A stretch of DNA of 64,000 nucleotides from Aquarana catesbeiana (GCF_042186555.1 NC_133328.1:58327431-58391430); one strand, 5' to 3'. Positions 44,759-56,600 are shown, counted from the first letter of the stretch. Numbers and translations are program-made. The notes: generated by a model not told the origin, from the letters alone.

Positions 44759-46037
44759 AGCAAAAAAAGTTCCGCGCTAGAAGCACAAAAGGATAAGCAG
44801 CAGTAAACAGTGCGACAACACCAAAAGCAGAAAAAATATATATATAAACTGCGCTAAACAAAGGTTATGTGTGTTGAGGTGGATGAATATTGTGATCTAT
44901 CACACAAAACAAAAAAGTAAAAAACTGTCAAAATACACAAATCAAAAATGAATAAAGTCCAAATTTCCCACGTGGTAGGTATTCAATATAAATGTGAAAT
45001 GCTGTTCCAAATGAGCTATGATTGCTCTTACCAGATCTCCAAAGAAATGTGCGGATGGCAAAAAAACCCTTGCCGGGGCCTCTGGGGTGTTAGACCAATC
45101 AGCACCGTCCGTGGTTAGATCAAAATCCCCTCAATGGATACAGGATAAAAGCAAACACAAGAAAAAAAGAAGACTGGCCATAGTGTAGTATATTAAATAC
45201 TGGACATGGACATACGAATATACCAATCACCCAGGTGTGCACATATAAACAACCAAAAAAAACAGGGGGGGGAGGGAAGTGAAAAACCCCACCACCGTGG
45301 CTGTAGATTGTGCTTACCGACTCACGGTGATACACAGGCTTTTAATAGGATGGGAGCTGACATATAGCTGGCAAGAAGCACCTTGATAAGTCCTCATTAC
45401 ACGAAGTCCACAACGTCAGTATACCACCTCCTCTGCTACTTCCAGCAATGTCTCCTTTGTACTTCGTGTACTACGAAGTACAAAGGAGACATTGCTGGAA
45501 GTAGCAGAGGAGGTGGTATACTGACGTTGTGGACTTCGTGTAATGAGGACTTATCAAGGTGCTTCTTGCCAGCTATATGTCAGCTCCCATCCTATTAAAA
45601 GCCTGTGTATCACCGTGAGTCGGTAAGCACAATCTACAGCCACGGTGGTGGGGTTTTTCACTTCCCTCCCCCCCCTGTTTTTTTTGGTTGTTTATATGTG
45701 CACACCTGGGTGATTGGTATATTCGTATGTCCATGTCCAGTATTTAATATACTACACTATGGCCAGTCTTCTTTTTTTCTTGTGTTTGCTTTTATCCTGT
45801 ATCCATTGAGGGGATTTTGATCTAACCACGGACGGTGCTGATTGGTCTAACACCCCAGAGGCCCCGGCAAGGGTTTTTTTGCCATCCGCACATTTCTTTG
45901 GAGATCTGGTAAGAGCAATCATAGCTCATTTGGAACAGCATTTCACATTTATATTGAATACCTACCACGTGGGAAATTTGGACTTTATTCATTTTTGATT
46001 TGTGTATTTTGACAGTTTTTTACTTTTTTGTTTTGTG
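44759..46037. mobile_element. palindromic insertion with 14-16-bp TSD
   Basis: The whole block is flanked by the direct repeat TAGTAGAAGTAGTA (44745-44758 and 46038-46051), extendable to 16 bp with a preceding TG. A 143-bp unpaired left part (GCAAAAAAAGTTCCGCGCTA onward) is followed by two 566-bp inverted arms. TSD length suggests target-primed retrotransposition. The class is unknown; a twin-primed LINE or a Penelope-like element are possibilities. Confidence 0.7.
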
Positions 46038-46038
46038 T
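44902..46038. repeat. 566-bp near-perfect inverted repeat
   Basis: Arms 44902-45467 and 45473-46038 flank the 5-bp spacer GTACT. I found no mismatch in the parts checked, including the eight-base A and G runs at about 45254-45272. Identical 71-residue frames appear on opposite strands, as such symmetry demands. Confidence 0.93.
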
Positions 46039-46181
46039 AGTAGAAGTAGTACCTTGTTCTCATTGACCTGATGTCATACTTCTTGTGATCACATGTAATC
46101 TGATTGTGTTGCATTACATTTGCCTTTGGATGAAGGGTGGGAATTCCCAAAATATGTTCATCTTATATGTTCATGTGTATA

Positions 46182-47758
46182 TACAGTATCTCACAAACGT
46201 GAGTACACCCCTCACATTTTTGTAAATATTTTATTATATCTTTTCATGTGACAACACTGAAGGAATGACGCTTTGCTACAATGTAAAGTAGTGAGTGTAC
46301 AGCTTGTATAACAGTGTAAATTTTCTGTCCCCTCAAAATAACTCAACACACAGCCATTAATGTCTAAACCGCTGGCAACAAAAGTGAGTACACCCCTAAG
46401 TGAAAATGTCCAAATTGGGCCCAATTAGCCATTTTCCCTCCCCGGTGTGACTCGTTAGTGTTACAAGGTCTCAGGTGTGAATGGGGAGCAGGTGCTTTAC
46501 ATTTGGTGTTATCGCTCTCACTCTCTCATACTGGTCACTGGAAGTTCATCATTCATGGAAAGAACTCTCTGAAGATCTGAAAATAAAAATGTTGCTTAAC
46601 ATAAAGATAGCCTAGGCTATAAGAAGATTGCCAAGACCCTGAAACTGAGCTGCAGCACGGTGACCAAGACCATACAGCGGTTTAACAGGACAGGCTCCAC
46701 TCAGAACAGGCCTCGCCATGGTCAGCCAAAGAAGTTGAGTGTATGTGCTCAGCGTCATATCCAGAGGTTGGCTTTGGGAAATAGACGTGTGAGTGCTGCC
46801 AGCATTGCTGCAGAGGTTGAAGAGATGGGGGTGCAGCCTGTCAGTGCTCAGACCATACGCCGCACACTATATCAAATAGGTCTGCATGGCTGTCGTCCCA
46901 GAAAGAAGCCTCTTCTAAGGATGATTTAAAAGAAAGCCCACAAAAAGTTTGCTGTGGTCTGATGAGACCAAGATAAACTTATTTGGTTCAGATGGTGTCA
47001 AGCGTGTGTGACGGCAACCAGGTGAGGAGTACAAAGACAAGTGTGTCTTGCCTACAGTCAAGCATGGTGGTGGGAGTGTCATTGTCTGGGGCTGCACGAG
47101 TGCTGCCGGCACTGGGGAGCTACAGTTCATTGAGGGAACCATGAATGCCAATATGTACTGTGACATACTGAAGCAGAGCATGATCCCCTCCCTTCGGAGA
47201 CTGGGCCTGCAGGGCAGTATTTGAACATGATAACGACCCCAAACACACCTCCAAGACGACCACTGCTTTGCTAAAGAAGCTGAGGGTAAAGGTGATGGAC
47301 TGGTCAAGCATGTCTCCAGACCTAAACCCTATTGAGCATCTGTGGGGCATCCTCAAACGGAAGGTGGAGGAGCGCAAGGTCTCTAACATCCACCAGCTCC
47401 GTGATGTCCTCATGGAGGAGTGGAAGAGAACTCCAGTGGCAACCTGTGAAGCTCTGGTGAACTCCATGCCCAAGAGGGTTATGTTGGAAAATAATGGTGT
47501 CCACACAAAATATTGACACTTTGGGCCCAATTTGAACATTTTCACTTAGGGGTGTACTCACTTTTGTTGCCAGCGGTTTAGACATTAATGGCTGTGTATT
47601 GAGTTATTTTGAGGGGACAGCAAATTTACACTGTTATACAAGCTGTACACTCACTACTTTACATTGTAGCAAAGTGTCATTTCTTCAGTGTTGTCACATG
47701 AAAAGATATAATAAAATATTTACAAAAATGTGAGGGGTGTACTCCCTTTTATGAGATA

Positions 47759-47763
<5 letters not shown>
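46182..47763 (+). mobile_element. Tc1-like transposon, decayed
   Basis: Long terminal inverted repeats of about 245 bp start CAGTATCTCACAAACGTGAG on the left and end ATGAGATACTG on the right, inside TA sites. The inner repeat word AAAGTGAGTACACCCCTAAG recurs as its complement near 47540-47560. One transposase pseudogene lies between. The right TA merges into a (TA)n tract. Confidence 0.9.
46600..47516 (+). pseudogene. Tc1-like transposase
   Basis: The N-terminus has the paired-like helix-turn-helix (GYKKIAKTLKLSCSTVTKTI) and a second DNA-binding part (RVSAASIAAEVEEMGVQPVS). Catalytic parts follow in broken frames: WSDETKINLF with the first Asp, GGGSVIVWGC, EHDNDPKHTS with the second Asp, and SPDLNPIEHLWGILKRKV with the final Glu. 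A stop at 46927-46929, a TGA after GVKRV, and a frameshift near 47221 inactivate it. Length matches a Tc1 transposase of about 340 residues. No introns, as expected for the family. Confidence 0.9.

Positions 47764-47830
<67 letters not shown>
47763..47830. repeat. (TA)n microsatellite
   Basis: About 33 TA units directly after the Tc1 right end, followed by GTGTGTATGTG. Confidence 0.95.
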
Positions 47831-47836
<6 letters not shown>

Positions 47837-47849
47837 ATGTGATTCTAAC

Positions 47850-47935
47850 GTCTTTCATATCATTCATGTATGATAACAAATAACTACTAAATATAATATA
47901 CAAATATAAAATATAGAATAGAACACACACACACA
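47850..47935. repeat. direct repeat with 48975-49050
   Basis: The stretch CTTTCATATCATTCATGTAT to ACAAATATAAAATATA resembles 48975-49050 (CTTTCATGTTATTTATTTAT to ACAAATATAAAATATA). The two flank the Tc1 fold-back and the TA MITE. Confidence 0.7.
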
Positions 47936-47937
47936 CA

Positions 47938-48335
47938 TTATATATGTGTGTCTTTGGGAATGTTTGACCATTCTTCCAGAAGTGCGTTTGTGAGGTCAGG
48001 CACTGATGTTGGACGAGAAGGCCTGACTTGCAGTCTCCGCTCTATCTCATCCCGAAGGTGTTCAGTTGGGTTGAAGTCAGGACTCTGTGCAGGCCAATCA
48101 AGTTCCTCCACCCCAAACTCACTCATCCATGTCTTTATGGACCTTGCTTTGTGCACTGGTGCACAGTCATGTTGGAACAGGAATGGGCCATCCCCAAACT
48201 GTTCCCACAAAGTTGGAAGCATGAAATTGTCCAAAGTGTCTTGGTATGCTGACGCCTTAAGAGTTCCCTTTACTGGAACTAAAGGGCCAAGCCCAACCCC
48301 TAAAAAAACAACCCCACACCATAATCTCCCCTCCA
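47938..48335 (-). pseudogene. Tc1-like transposase C-terminal half
   Basis: Minus-strand translation gives GLGPLVPVKGTLKASAYQD, LWEQFGDGPFLFQHDCAPVH (second catalytic Asp region), EELDWPAQSPDFNP and SVPDLTNALLEEWSNIP, a standard Tc1 C-terminus. The upstream GGGEIMVWGCFF lies in another frame, a shift in the T run near 48301-48306. The family-typical NPIEHLW reads NPTEHLR. The first catalytic Asp and the N-terminal half are gone. Confidence 0.85.
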
Positions 48336-48716
48336 CCAAATGATTTGGACAAGTGCACAAAGCAAGGTCCATAAAGACATGGATGAGTGTGTTTGGGGTG
48401 GTGGAACTTGACTGGTCTGCACAGAGTCCTGACCTTAACCCAATAGAACACCTTTGTGATGAATTAGAGTGGAGACTGTGATCCAGGCCTTCTTGTCTAA
48501 CATCAGTGCCTGACCTCACAAATGCACTTCTTGAAGAAGTGTCAAACATTCCCATAGACACACTCCTAAACCTTGTGGACTCCTTCCCAGAAGAGTTAAA
48601 GCTGTGATAGCTGCAAAGGGTGGGCCAATATTGAACCCTATGGACTAAGACTGGGATGCCATTAAAGTTCATGTGTGTGTAAAGACAGGCATCCTAATAC
48701 TGTTGGTAATATAGTG
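47938..48716. mobile_element. fold-back derivative of a Tc1-like transposon
   Basis: Two 3' halves of the same Tc1 family are joined head to head near 48336: the left half codes on the minus strand, the right half on the plus strand. Complementary words include ACATCAGTGCCTGACCTCAC and CAAGGTCCATAAAGACATGG. The right half is decayed and ends near AATATAGTGTG; the left terminus is missing. Confidence 0.8.
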
Positions 48717-48720
48717 TGTA

Positions 48721-48955
48721 CAGTCATACCCCACTTTTAAGTACACAATGGGGTTTATTTACTAAAGCTGGAAAGTGCAAAATCAGGCTCACTTCTGTAT
48801 AGAAACCAATGAGCTTCTAACCCCAGCTTGTTCAATTAAGCTTTGTTAATAAAACCTGGAAGCTCATTGGTTTCTTTGCATAAGTGAGCCCGATTTTACA
48901 CTTTCCAGCTTTAGTAAATAAATCCCTTTGTGTACTTAAAAGTGGGGTATGCCTG
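48721..48955. mobile_element. palindromic TA-flanked MITE (mariner type)
   Basis: CAGTCATACCCCACTTTTAA and TTAAAAGTGGGGTATGCCTG are near-perfect inverted ends inside TA (48719-48720 and 48956-48957). The arms continue inward as GTACACAATGGGGTTTATTT and its complement, so the whole 235 bp can fold on itself. Confidence 0.85.
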
Positions 48956-49046
48956 TATGAGGTTCTAACCTCTTAACCTCTTTCATGTTATTTATTTATG
49001 TATTTAACAAACAACTACTAAATATTATATACAAATATAAAATATA

Positions 49047-49050
<4 letters not shown>

Positions 49051-49110
<60 letters not shown>
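49051..49110. repeat. (AT)n microsatellite
   Basis: About 30 AT units, the counterpart of the tract at 47763-47830. Confidence 0.95.
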
Positions 49111-49116
<6 letters not shown>

Positions 49117-50067
49117 AACTATAAAAAATATAAAACTAAATATAATTACTCGACACATCTGAGAGCAGTATACGATATTATGACAAATTTCCAGGAGGCC
49201 CCCATATATTCTGTCCTTGCACACACTTCATCAGTATAGGCATAGGTGATATTTTTCCATCCTCTAAAAAATAAATCTAAAATAACTGACACCACATATA
49301 TTTATTTCTAGAAAATAACTCTGGGATTTTGGAGAAACTTTAACAGTTTGTTTCAGGTAAAGTGTATCGTAGCCACAAGAAATGAAAAATGATAACATGA
49401 TTACTTTAGTGGTGGAAACGCTGTATATTCTTATGATTTATTAATGTCCTGAAAACAGCCTTCCCGGTAAAGTTAATAAACTCACACCTTAACCCAATAG
49501 TGTTTTCCCAGTTCAGAGAGGAAGAATGAAATAAGTACTATATGATGAATACAGGATCAAGGGCTTTCAGGTAAATAAGAGATATTTTTTTAAATGATGG
49601 TTTACCCAGAACTGTCCTTTCCGTTATTTGGACTGTAAGGGGGTTAAATCACCTGTTGGAACTGAAGAGTCAAAGGAGTGGGATCTCCCTTCCATTGCTC
49701 CCAGATCTGTCCTCTACAGCCTCAATAGAGGGAGTCTCACTCTTCCTGCTCCTTTCCTAACGATTTAAGTGAATACAAAAATCCAAACAGCAATGGGACA
49801 CCCTTTTGAGTGGAGCTGCATAAGACTGGGAGATATAAGAAGACAGTTGGGCGGATTGAAGCACCCGCACTCATCCAAAACTGAAAGGCTCTGACGACGT
49901 TCCTATTGGATGGAACGCCACGTAGGGTGGAGCTCTGATGTCACGACACTGTAAAGTGCCGACTGCGGCCATCTTTGGGGTTGGAAACATCGGCTATCCA
50001 TGACGAATTGCAACTTTTGATATGCCTGTTTTTATTTCTCAAAATGTGAGTACCCTGGCTTTTTTTT
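49111..50067. other. no gene seen
   Basis: AT-rich sequence to about 49600, then GC-richer sequence with ATTGGATGGAACGCCACG near 49907. I see no repeat termini and no convincing frame. Confidence 0.35.
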
Positions 50068-51407
50068 TTAAAGCCCAACTGAAATTTCAGTTTGAGTTAG
50101 CCAAGATTCCAAGATTCCAGATTTATGGAGCAAAAGTTGTGCAAAGTCCTACAGCTTCTTTTTTTTTTAAAAGCAGCCACAGTCTGAGTAGAAAAGCCTG
50201 TCCTCTGTAAGCATGCTGTGGAGAAGGCTCCCTGATCTATGTGAGGCAGTGGTGATCCCTCTGCAGAGATCCGACACACCCCCTGCTGAGTCAGAGGTAT
50301 AGCTCTCCAATCAGCTGAGAGCATGAGACTTGCTGACTGGGGAGCTCCAGCCAATGCCATAATAGCATCATGGACTCCTAGGCAAAGCAATGCACTGGCG
50401 CCCCAACCAGGAAAAAGGTGACCTGTGGCACGCTACATGCACTGTGGCAAAAAGTGGGTGTGGCTAAATTATTCTACATATTGGGTGTGGGTTTTTAGTT
50501 TGGTTAGAAATTCTAGTAAATTTTTTACAATTTTTAAAAATAATTTTTAAATATATTTTTTTCACAATGCTGTGGTCTTAGGTGAGATATCAGGGGTCTA
50601 AACAGACCCCAGAATCCCACTTTCAAGACAGAGAAAGGGACTAAGGAAACTTTCCCCAGTCCCTTTCTCTGCAGCCTCAGCTGCACTGCAGATGAATAAA
50701 CAGGAGACAGAGGCTGCTGTTTAGTCATAAACTGAAGCATAGTTCTGAATACTCACTCTGTTCAGAAAAGGAAGGGGCCAGTAAATGACATATTTAGCAG
50801 AGAAATAACTGGAACCAATCTTTTGTGGTTCTCCCTGCAGCAGCTGAAAGTTGGCGGGAGGGAGGAGGAGATGCCAGCAGTGGTGGGTGCACATGCAGGA
50901 CGTAGGGGCTCTGCCCCCTAATCTATGTGCCCAACTCCTAATCTACATGCAGAGCGCTAAACACATGGATTCCTATGGGGTTATTTTTTCTTCAAAGCAC
51001 ATGATTAGAGCCTGAGGCTCTAATTGGCTTCAAAAAGAGTGGGCTTCGGGGCGCAGAGCACTGCGCCCGGTGCAGTGGCAGCTGGTGGTTTTTTTTGGGG
51101 GGGGCGGCAAACAACACCCCCCAGGCCGGCACTAGCACAACTGCCAGCTACACCCCCGCTCCACCACCCGCTGTCTTTACCATGGACTGTTCCAGCGTGG
51201 TGGGCTCCAGTGTCCTCTCCTGAAGTCTCTGTTGCAACACACCTGGTTGGGCTCCGGGCGCATCCTCTGCAACCCGAGCCTACCCGATTGTGAAGCCTAT
51301 TAGAGCCTATGACTCTAATCAGGTGCTTAAAAAAAAAACCCTGACCGCTGTAATTCATATGCCCAGTGCCCCGAAAGGGGCCGGACACATGACAAGGGGC
51401 GGCAGCC

Positions 51408-51442
51408 GTGGATAGATTCATGCTATGCATGAATCTATCCAC
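51408..51442. repeat. 16-bp-arm palindrome
   Basis: GTGGATAGATTCATGC and its exact complement GCATGAATCTATCCAC are separated by TAT. Confidence 0.9.
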
Positions 51443-52256
51443 TGCATTTAGGGGTGGAAAGGAGAGAGGGGGTGGCGCCCGGGCACCCCTAATGGACGGG
51501 CCGCAACTGGCCCGGAGCCCATCCAGTTGTGTGACATTAGCAAATTATTATTCGCTAATGTCTTCCTGTTTCTCCTCCCGGCATGGGACCCAATTGGCCA
51601 GGAGTCCTAAGATCCAATTGGCCAGGAGTCCTAAGTCCTTATTGGCCCGGGAGGAGAAGTGACCGCCAGGACTCGGAAGGAGACACAGGGTAGAAGCCGC
51701 CAAAGGCGCAAACTGGATGGGGTAAGTTCGAGGCTAGCGGTGGACCTGGCGGGCAGTTAGTGAGCGATGCGGTGATTGAGCGACGAGGGGGGGCGGCAAT
51801 CGATCAAGTGAGCGCCGGGGCTGGATGCATTCAGCTGCTGCAGGGAGAGCCACTAAAGATCAGTTCCAGTTATTTCCCCCGCCCACCACACTGCTCACCT
51901 GCTCCACAATCCCCCTGCTGTGGGGGTGGGGGGACTCAGTGGCCCTCCATGCACCTGGGGCAACTACTTTTGCCTCTTTCACACTAACATACTTAAGTGT
52001 ATGATAGTCACATTCATGTCAATTGGGACACAGCGGCTGCACAGACAAAACTGCAGCTCCCCATATGACATTCGTACAGGTGCATGTACCCGAATGCACA
52101 CTTTCTATGTACGCAGACACACACCCGCACCAATGTCAAATTGGGAACAGCGGCTATGTTCATGCAGGCGCTTTGTAGCAATTGACATAAATGTGACTGT
52201 CTACACGCGGATGCATGGGACACCTGTGCATCCCTATGTGGGCAAACACATACTGC

Positions 52257-52740
52257 TTAAAGTAATAATAAAGTCTCGTTTTTTTTTTAGTTAAAAATAA
52301 CACACATGTCATACTTACCTGCTCTGTGCAAAACCAGAGCCCAGATTCTCCTCTTCTCGGGTCCTTCTTTGGCGCTACTGGACTCTCCTTTCTGTTGATT
52401 GCCGCCACAGCAAACAGCTTGCTATGGGGGCACCCGAGATGACCCACAGTTCCCTGTGTCCATTCAGATACAGAGCCGTGGCCCCGCCCCTTTCCCTCCC
52501 TATTGGCTGACTGACTTTGAGTGACAGCAGTGGGAGCCAAAAGTGACACACTGCTGTCTTAGCCAATGAGGAGGGGGGACCCAGGCAGCTGAGACACTCC
52601 TGCAACATCACTGGATCTAGATGGAGCTCCGATAAGTATTAGGGGGTGCTGAGGGGGGCTGCTGCACACAGAAGCCTTTTTTCTTAATGCATAGAATGCA
52701 TTAAGATAAAAAACCTTCTGACTTTACAACACACTTTACA
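52257..52740. mobile_element. TTAA MITE, right end decayed
   Basis: It begins TTAAAGTAATAATAAAGTC and ends near GACTTTACAACACACTTTA, where TTAA has become TTAC. Internal hairpin TTAATGCAT/ATGCATTAA at 52683-52704. Confidence 0.6.
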
Positions 52741-52935
52741 AGTGTACTGTTAAGGGCCTCAAAACAGCAATGTTGGAACTCTGCAGAGAGGTGACTGCTT
52801 CCACAAAGAGAGAAAAGGTCCTTTTTCTGCAGCATATTGCCAAGGGACAGGCCTTCTAAACAAAACAAACTGAAGGACTATGCAAACCTTTTGCATTCAT
52901 AAACCTAGAATGTATTTAGCTCAGTTGGGCTTTAA

Positions 52936-53690
52936 CTCTTTCTAAAATATAATTCAATCCAAGGGTCTTTTTTTTTTGTCCTGCAGAGACAACTCTTCCA
53001 ACCACAATCAATAACAGAGAATGGAGAGATTTTTAGATAACTTGGGTTCCAGACAAATGTGGCTGATTGCCAGAAACGATGATTTCCCTGTAAAAGCTTA
53101 CAAGATTCTAATGCTGAGAAAGTGAGCCTTTGTTATGTAATTTCGATTTCGGTTCATTGTGCCCAGTGATCATGGAGTGATGCTTTTGCTTGCTGCATGG
53201 AGACTTCTCATTGTAGAAGAAAATTCACTTGGCAAAGCTTTTAAGGGAGTCTTTTCTCTCTGGGCGACTATTTTATGGTACGATAATTCCTGCAGCGGCT
53301 GACTGACTTTATAATCGCTTAATCCGAAAAGTTTCAGATCAGATGTAGAATAAATGCAGAAGCTGACTGTGATCTGGGCACACACACAGAGCACAGAAAT
53401 GTCCTAATTTATCAAAGCCTCTGAAATTAGAACTGTCTGTTATCCCCCACAGCAGTCAATCACATTCAAACTTTCTTCCAGCAAGTGGCATTTCTGCAGT
53501 GCAGGTTTGCATCTGACTGGCTTCTGTTAGATATAACAAAGAGTTCTCATTTGATTTTCCTTGTGTAAGTGTAGCACTGCTCCCCGTAGGGATTGCTGTG
53601 TGTAGACTTTCCTGGGCTTCCCCCTTCTTATCTTGCTGCCAGTTATTAGGGGTTTTCACATGTAGCAAAGTCCTGGGCCTCTTTAGGCCT
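52936..53690. other. unique sequence, possible conserved non-coding DNA
   Basis: Between about 53040 and 53470 the sequence has balanced composition, no repeat structure and words such as TAATCGCTTAATCC. No frame of note. A conserved element is possible but unproven. Confidence 0.28.
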
Positions 53691-55692
53691 AATGGTGACC
53701 TCCAGAGTCAGGGACAGCTGACATCCTTCTGTGTAGAGTGGGTTACAAGGCATGGTGGGTGTGATGCAAAATGAAACGGTGGGCGCCAGACACTTTTTGA
53801 ATGCAAAGGGATTTATTGTCTCTTAAACAGAACTGAGGGAGAGAGGTTTGGGGCTGGGCCCCCCTTAGGTAGATGCAACGTTAATTGGCAGACTCTGAGA
53901 CTTCTATAGGCAGACAGCTACTGTATACAAGTGAAGGCCTCTAGCCGGACACCACTTCTGTATAGGTAGGACTCTGCCTCCTATGGCAACAGTCTTGTAG
54001 AAGTTACTAACTGTAATTGTATCCAACTGTTTGCAACACGAAGAGTTCTCAGCTTACCCCACACTCGCTCACTATAAGTCTTCACTCAACGAGCTCCCAG
54101 TCTCTCTCACTGGACTTCAGATCCAATAGCCACTGGATCCCCAGAGCTTATCCACTGTTAGCACTCAGTATCTTCCTCAAGCGTCACCCCCACTTCCCTG
54201 CTGGGTCCCTTGGCTTGGCACTCACAGATACTCTTCAAGTGTCACCCCCGTGGACGCGCTAAGTCATTGAGCTTGGAACTTGTTGATGCTCCACAAACAT
54301 CTCCTCTGCTGTCCTGCTGGGTCCCTGACTTGGCACTTACTGAAATTTTCCCATTTCTTTACCGTCCCCAGCTGGCAATAAGTCTGCTCTGGTACTAGCC
54401 TCAGCTTACTCACAGTGGTCTCTGGTAACAAGGTGAATGGTCCCTTAGTGGCCACAGCTTCCCCTTCACCCCCAACCACAACTGGTTCCCCGGCCGGGGG
54501 AACGGTTACTTCTGGTGGGAATACAAGCTCGCAGTCCCAACCCTCTGCTGCTCTCCTGCTTCTGGATAGGACCTCAGACAGCTTAGCAGCCAGATGTCCC
54601 TGGGAAAGGCCTAAGGCTTACTGCCTAGCAGCCTGGGGCAACATAACACACATGCACCCAGACAGCCATCCAGGTGGCACAGAACCCTGATCACCTGACT
54701 CCACCCAAATAAATAGGCATCTCCCAGCAGGCCAAGGGACCCAAGAAAATCCCTGCCCATTGGCAGAGACACCCAATTCATTCATAATCTGTCCTTGCTA
54801 TGCCCTTGTCTTATCTAATGTCACCAGCTACCAGGCCACCTAGTGACAGAAGAGAGAAGTGCAGCAATTCCAGAATTAGGGGGAAATCAATTGCTCTCCT
54901 AACAATTGGCCTAAACATCAGGGTGCTACACATTCAACTGCCCGTACTCTCATCTGGTCGTTATCCAATAATCAATTCAGGGTTTTTTTTTGTATTTATT
55001 GTTGGAACATGGATGGGAGAAGGGAATACTGGGATAATTCAACTGGAACTAATTACAGACGAGGACAACTCTCACTCAGCCTCACTAGGTCAAATGTGGT
55101 AGCAGACTCTCTGCTATACCATACAACACTTGTATGGGAAGAATAAGTCCTTTGCTTGCTCTGGCAGCAGATTTGGTGAAACTGTTTACCTTCGGGACAC
55201 TCACTAGTATCCCCTTTAACTGACAACCGTCCACTGACTCCTCTAGCTGAAGGGATGGCCCTCACAGGACAGGCCCCATGACACAGATCTGCACTCACTG
55301 TAGGCTGAAACAGATCCTTCCTGATGTGTCTCCCTTCCAGTCAGCTCTTCAGGACATCTGGGTTGCAGCTATATTCAGATTCAGGCCCTCAGGTCCACTA
55401 CCTGAGGCTGCATGGCAGCTTCTACAGAGGAGGGGCAGCCGCCCCCTCCCTCCTGGACCCCGCTCTCCAGCCGAAGACCCCGAGCACATGTGCCCTTAGC
55501 ATATATGCAATCATCCAGCATGGACTGAGGCAATTTCCTCTACCAATCACCAGAGCTGTAACTATGTCTATGCAATGGATCCCTGCTCCCTGGTAGGCAG
55601 AGAGCATATAAATTAACCTGGCAATCTTTCTGTTAAGCAGAAAGACCCAAAAACTATACTCTCTTCTAGCACCTACCTAGGAGGGTGCTACA
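53691..55692. other. unclassified repeat, possibly LTR-related
   Basis: GGGTGCTACA occurs at 54921-54930 and again at 55683-55692, and TGTAGCACTG on the opposite strand at about 53571. Between 54190 and 54340 there are degenerate repeats of CCTGCTGGGTCCCT..CTTGGCACT. No gag or pol motif on either strand, so an LTR origin is only a suggestion. Confidence 0.25.
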
Positions 55693-55742
55693 TAAGCTAC
55701 ATATTAATGGAAATGTAGCTTGTAGATCATTTATTCTCAATG

Positions 55743-56600
55743 GAACAAAATGTAAATTGAAGAGCCACACCACTGCTAAAAGGTCCATATTTATTCCAAT
55801 GAAAGTCAGTGGGACAATCGAAAGCGTAGACAACACATTTCTAAAACAGCCCCCTTCGTTGGGGCTAGAAAGACATATCCATATCAATACAATATCATTA
55901 CAGCACCCCCTCCTGGGGGTCATAGTTAAAAGAGAAGTTTTTTTTTTCTAAAAATCATACTTACGTAGGTGGTTGCATGCAGTATTGGTCCCCCGCCGGC
56001 TCTAAGACCGAGATTAAACACCGCTGATCACTCAGTTCTCAGTGCTCCGTGACCAGAGAGCCGGTGACTATCAGTCACCAGCGCTCCGCTCTACCCCCCT
56101 TCCCACTCACTGGAGCGCTGGGCTGTGGAGGGGGCGGGAGTGGCTGGCTCGGGCTCTCAGCAGCTCGCTGAAAGGATGAGTCGGGTACCTGGCCAGGCAT
56201 CTCGATGGATCCCAACCATATGGTTGTGATGTTTCCCCAGCCTGGACCTGGACTGTCAGCCGACAGCGGGCTTCAGGAGTGCAGAACAAACTGTGTTTCC
56301 TGTGTTTCACAGGGGAAGTACAGCCAAATGAGCTTTGGTTGTAGTTCTCCTTTAAAACCAACCGATGTCCTTCCCCTTCACCACCAAGACCCCTATGACC
56401 TCGAGGAGGGAATGCAATATTGATATTGTATTGATATAAAGATTTCCTTTTTTTCTAGCCCTGATTAAAGGGGTGGTTTTGGACCCCCAAAATGCATTGG
56501 CTACTCTTTCGATCGTTCCCCTGACCTTTATTGAAATAAAATCATATCTGGACCTTTTAGCAGTGGTGTTTCTCTTTAATTTAAATTTTCGTTACATTAC
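55743..56600. repeat. 160-bp-arm inverted repeat
   Basis: Left arm 55743-55902 and right arm 56413-56600 are complementary: CACCACTGCTAAAAGGTCCA against TGGACCTTTTAGCAGTGGTG, and ATCAATACAATATCA against TGATATTGTATTGAT. A TTAA MITE fills most of the centre. Confidence 0.85.
55926..56355. mobile_element. TTAA MITE inside the inverted repeat
   Basis: TTAAAAGAGAAGTTTTTTT on the left, TTGTAGTTCTCCTTTAA on the right; related to 27357-27824. Confidence 0.65.

Larger units (their letters stand above)
50068..52935. mobile_element. composite TTAA element with nested insertions
   Basis: TTAAAGCCCAACTGAAATTTC on the left pairs with AGCTCAGTTGGGCTTTAA on the right, as in the other TTAA elements. The 2.9 kb between is too long and mixed to be one MITE: it holds the MITE at 52257-52740, a possible hAT end (CAGTGGCAGCTGGTGG at about 51074) and the palindrome at 51408-51442. 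Pairing of the outer ends is inferred. Confidence 0.5.

Noticed and set aside
45120..45820. Two identical 71-residue proteins on opposite strands
   Set aside because: A necessary outcome of the perfect inverted repeat; no motif or signal.
47938..48672. Single 244-residue transposase gene
   Set aside because: Only the part below 48335 is Tc1 in sense orientation. The N-terminal part is antisense of the other half.
53571..55692. Complete LTR retrotransposon
   Set aside because: Repeated TGTAGCAC words occur, but there is no matched LTR pair with TG..CA ends, primer site, or gag/pol frame.
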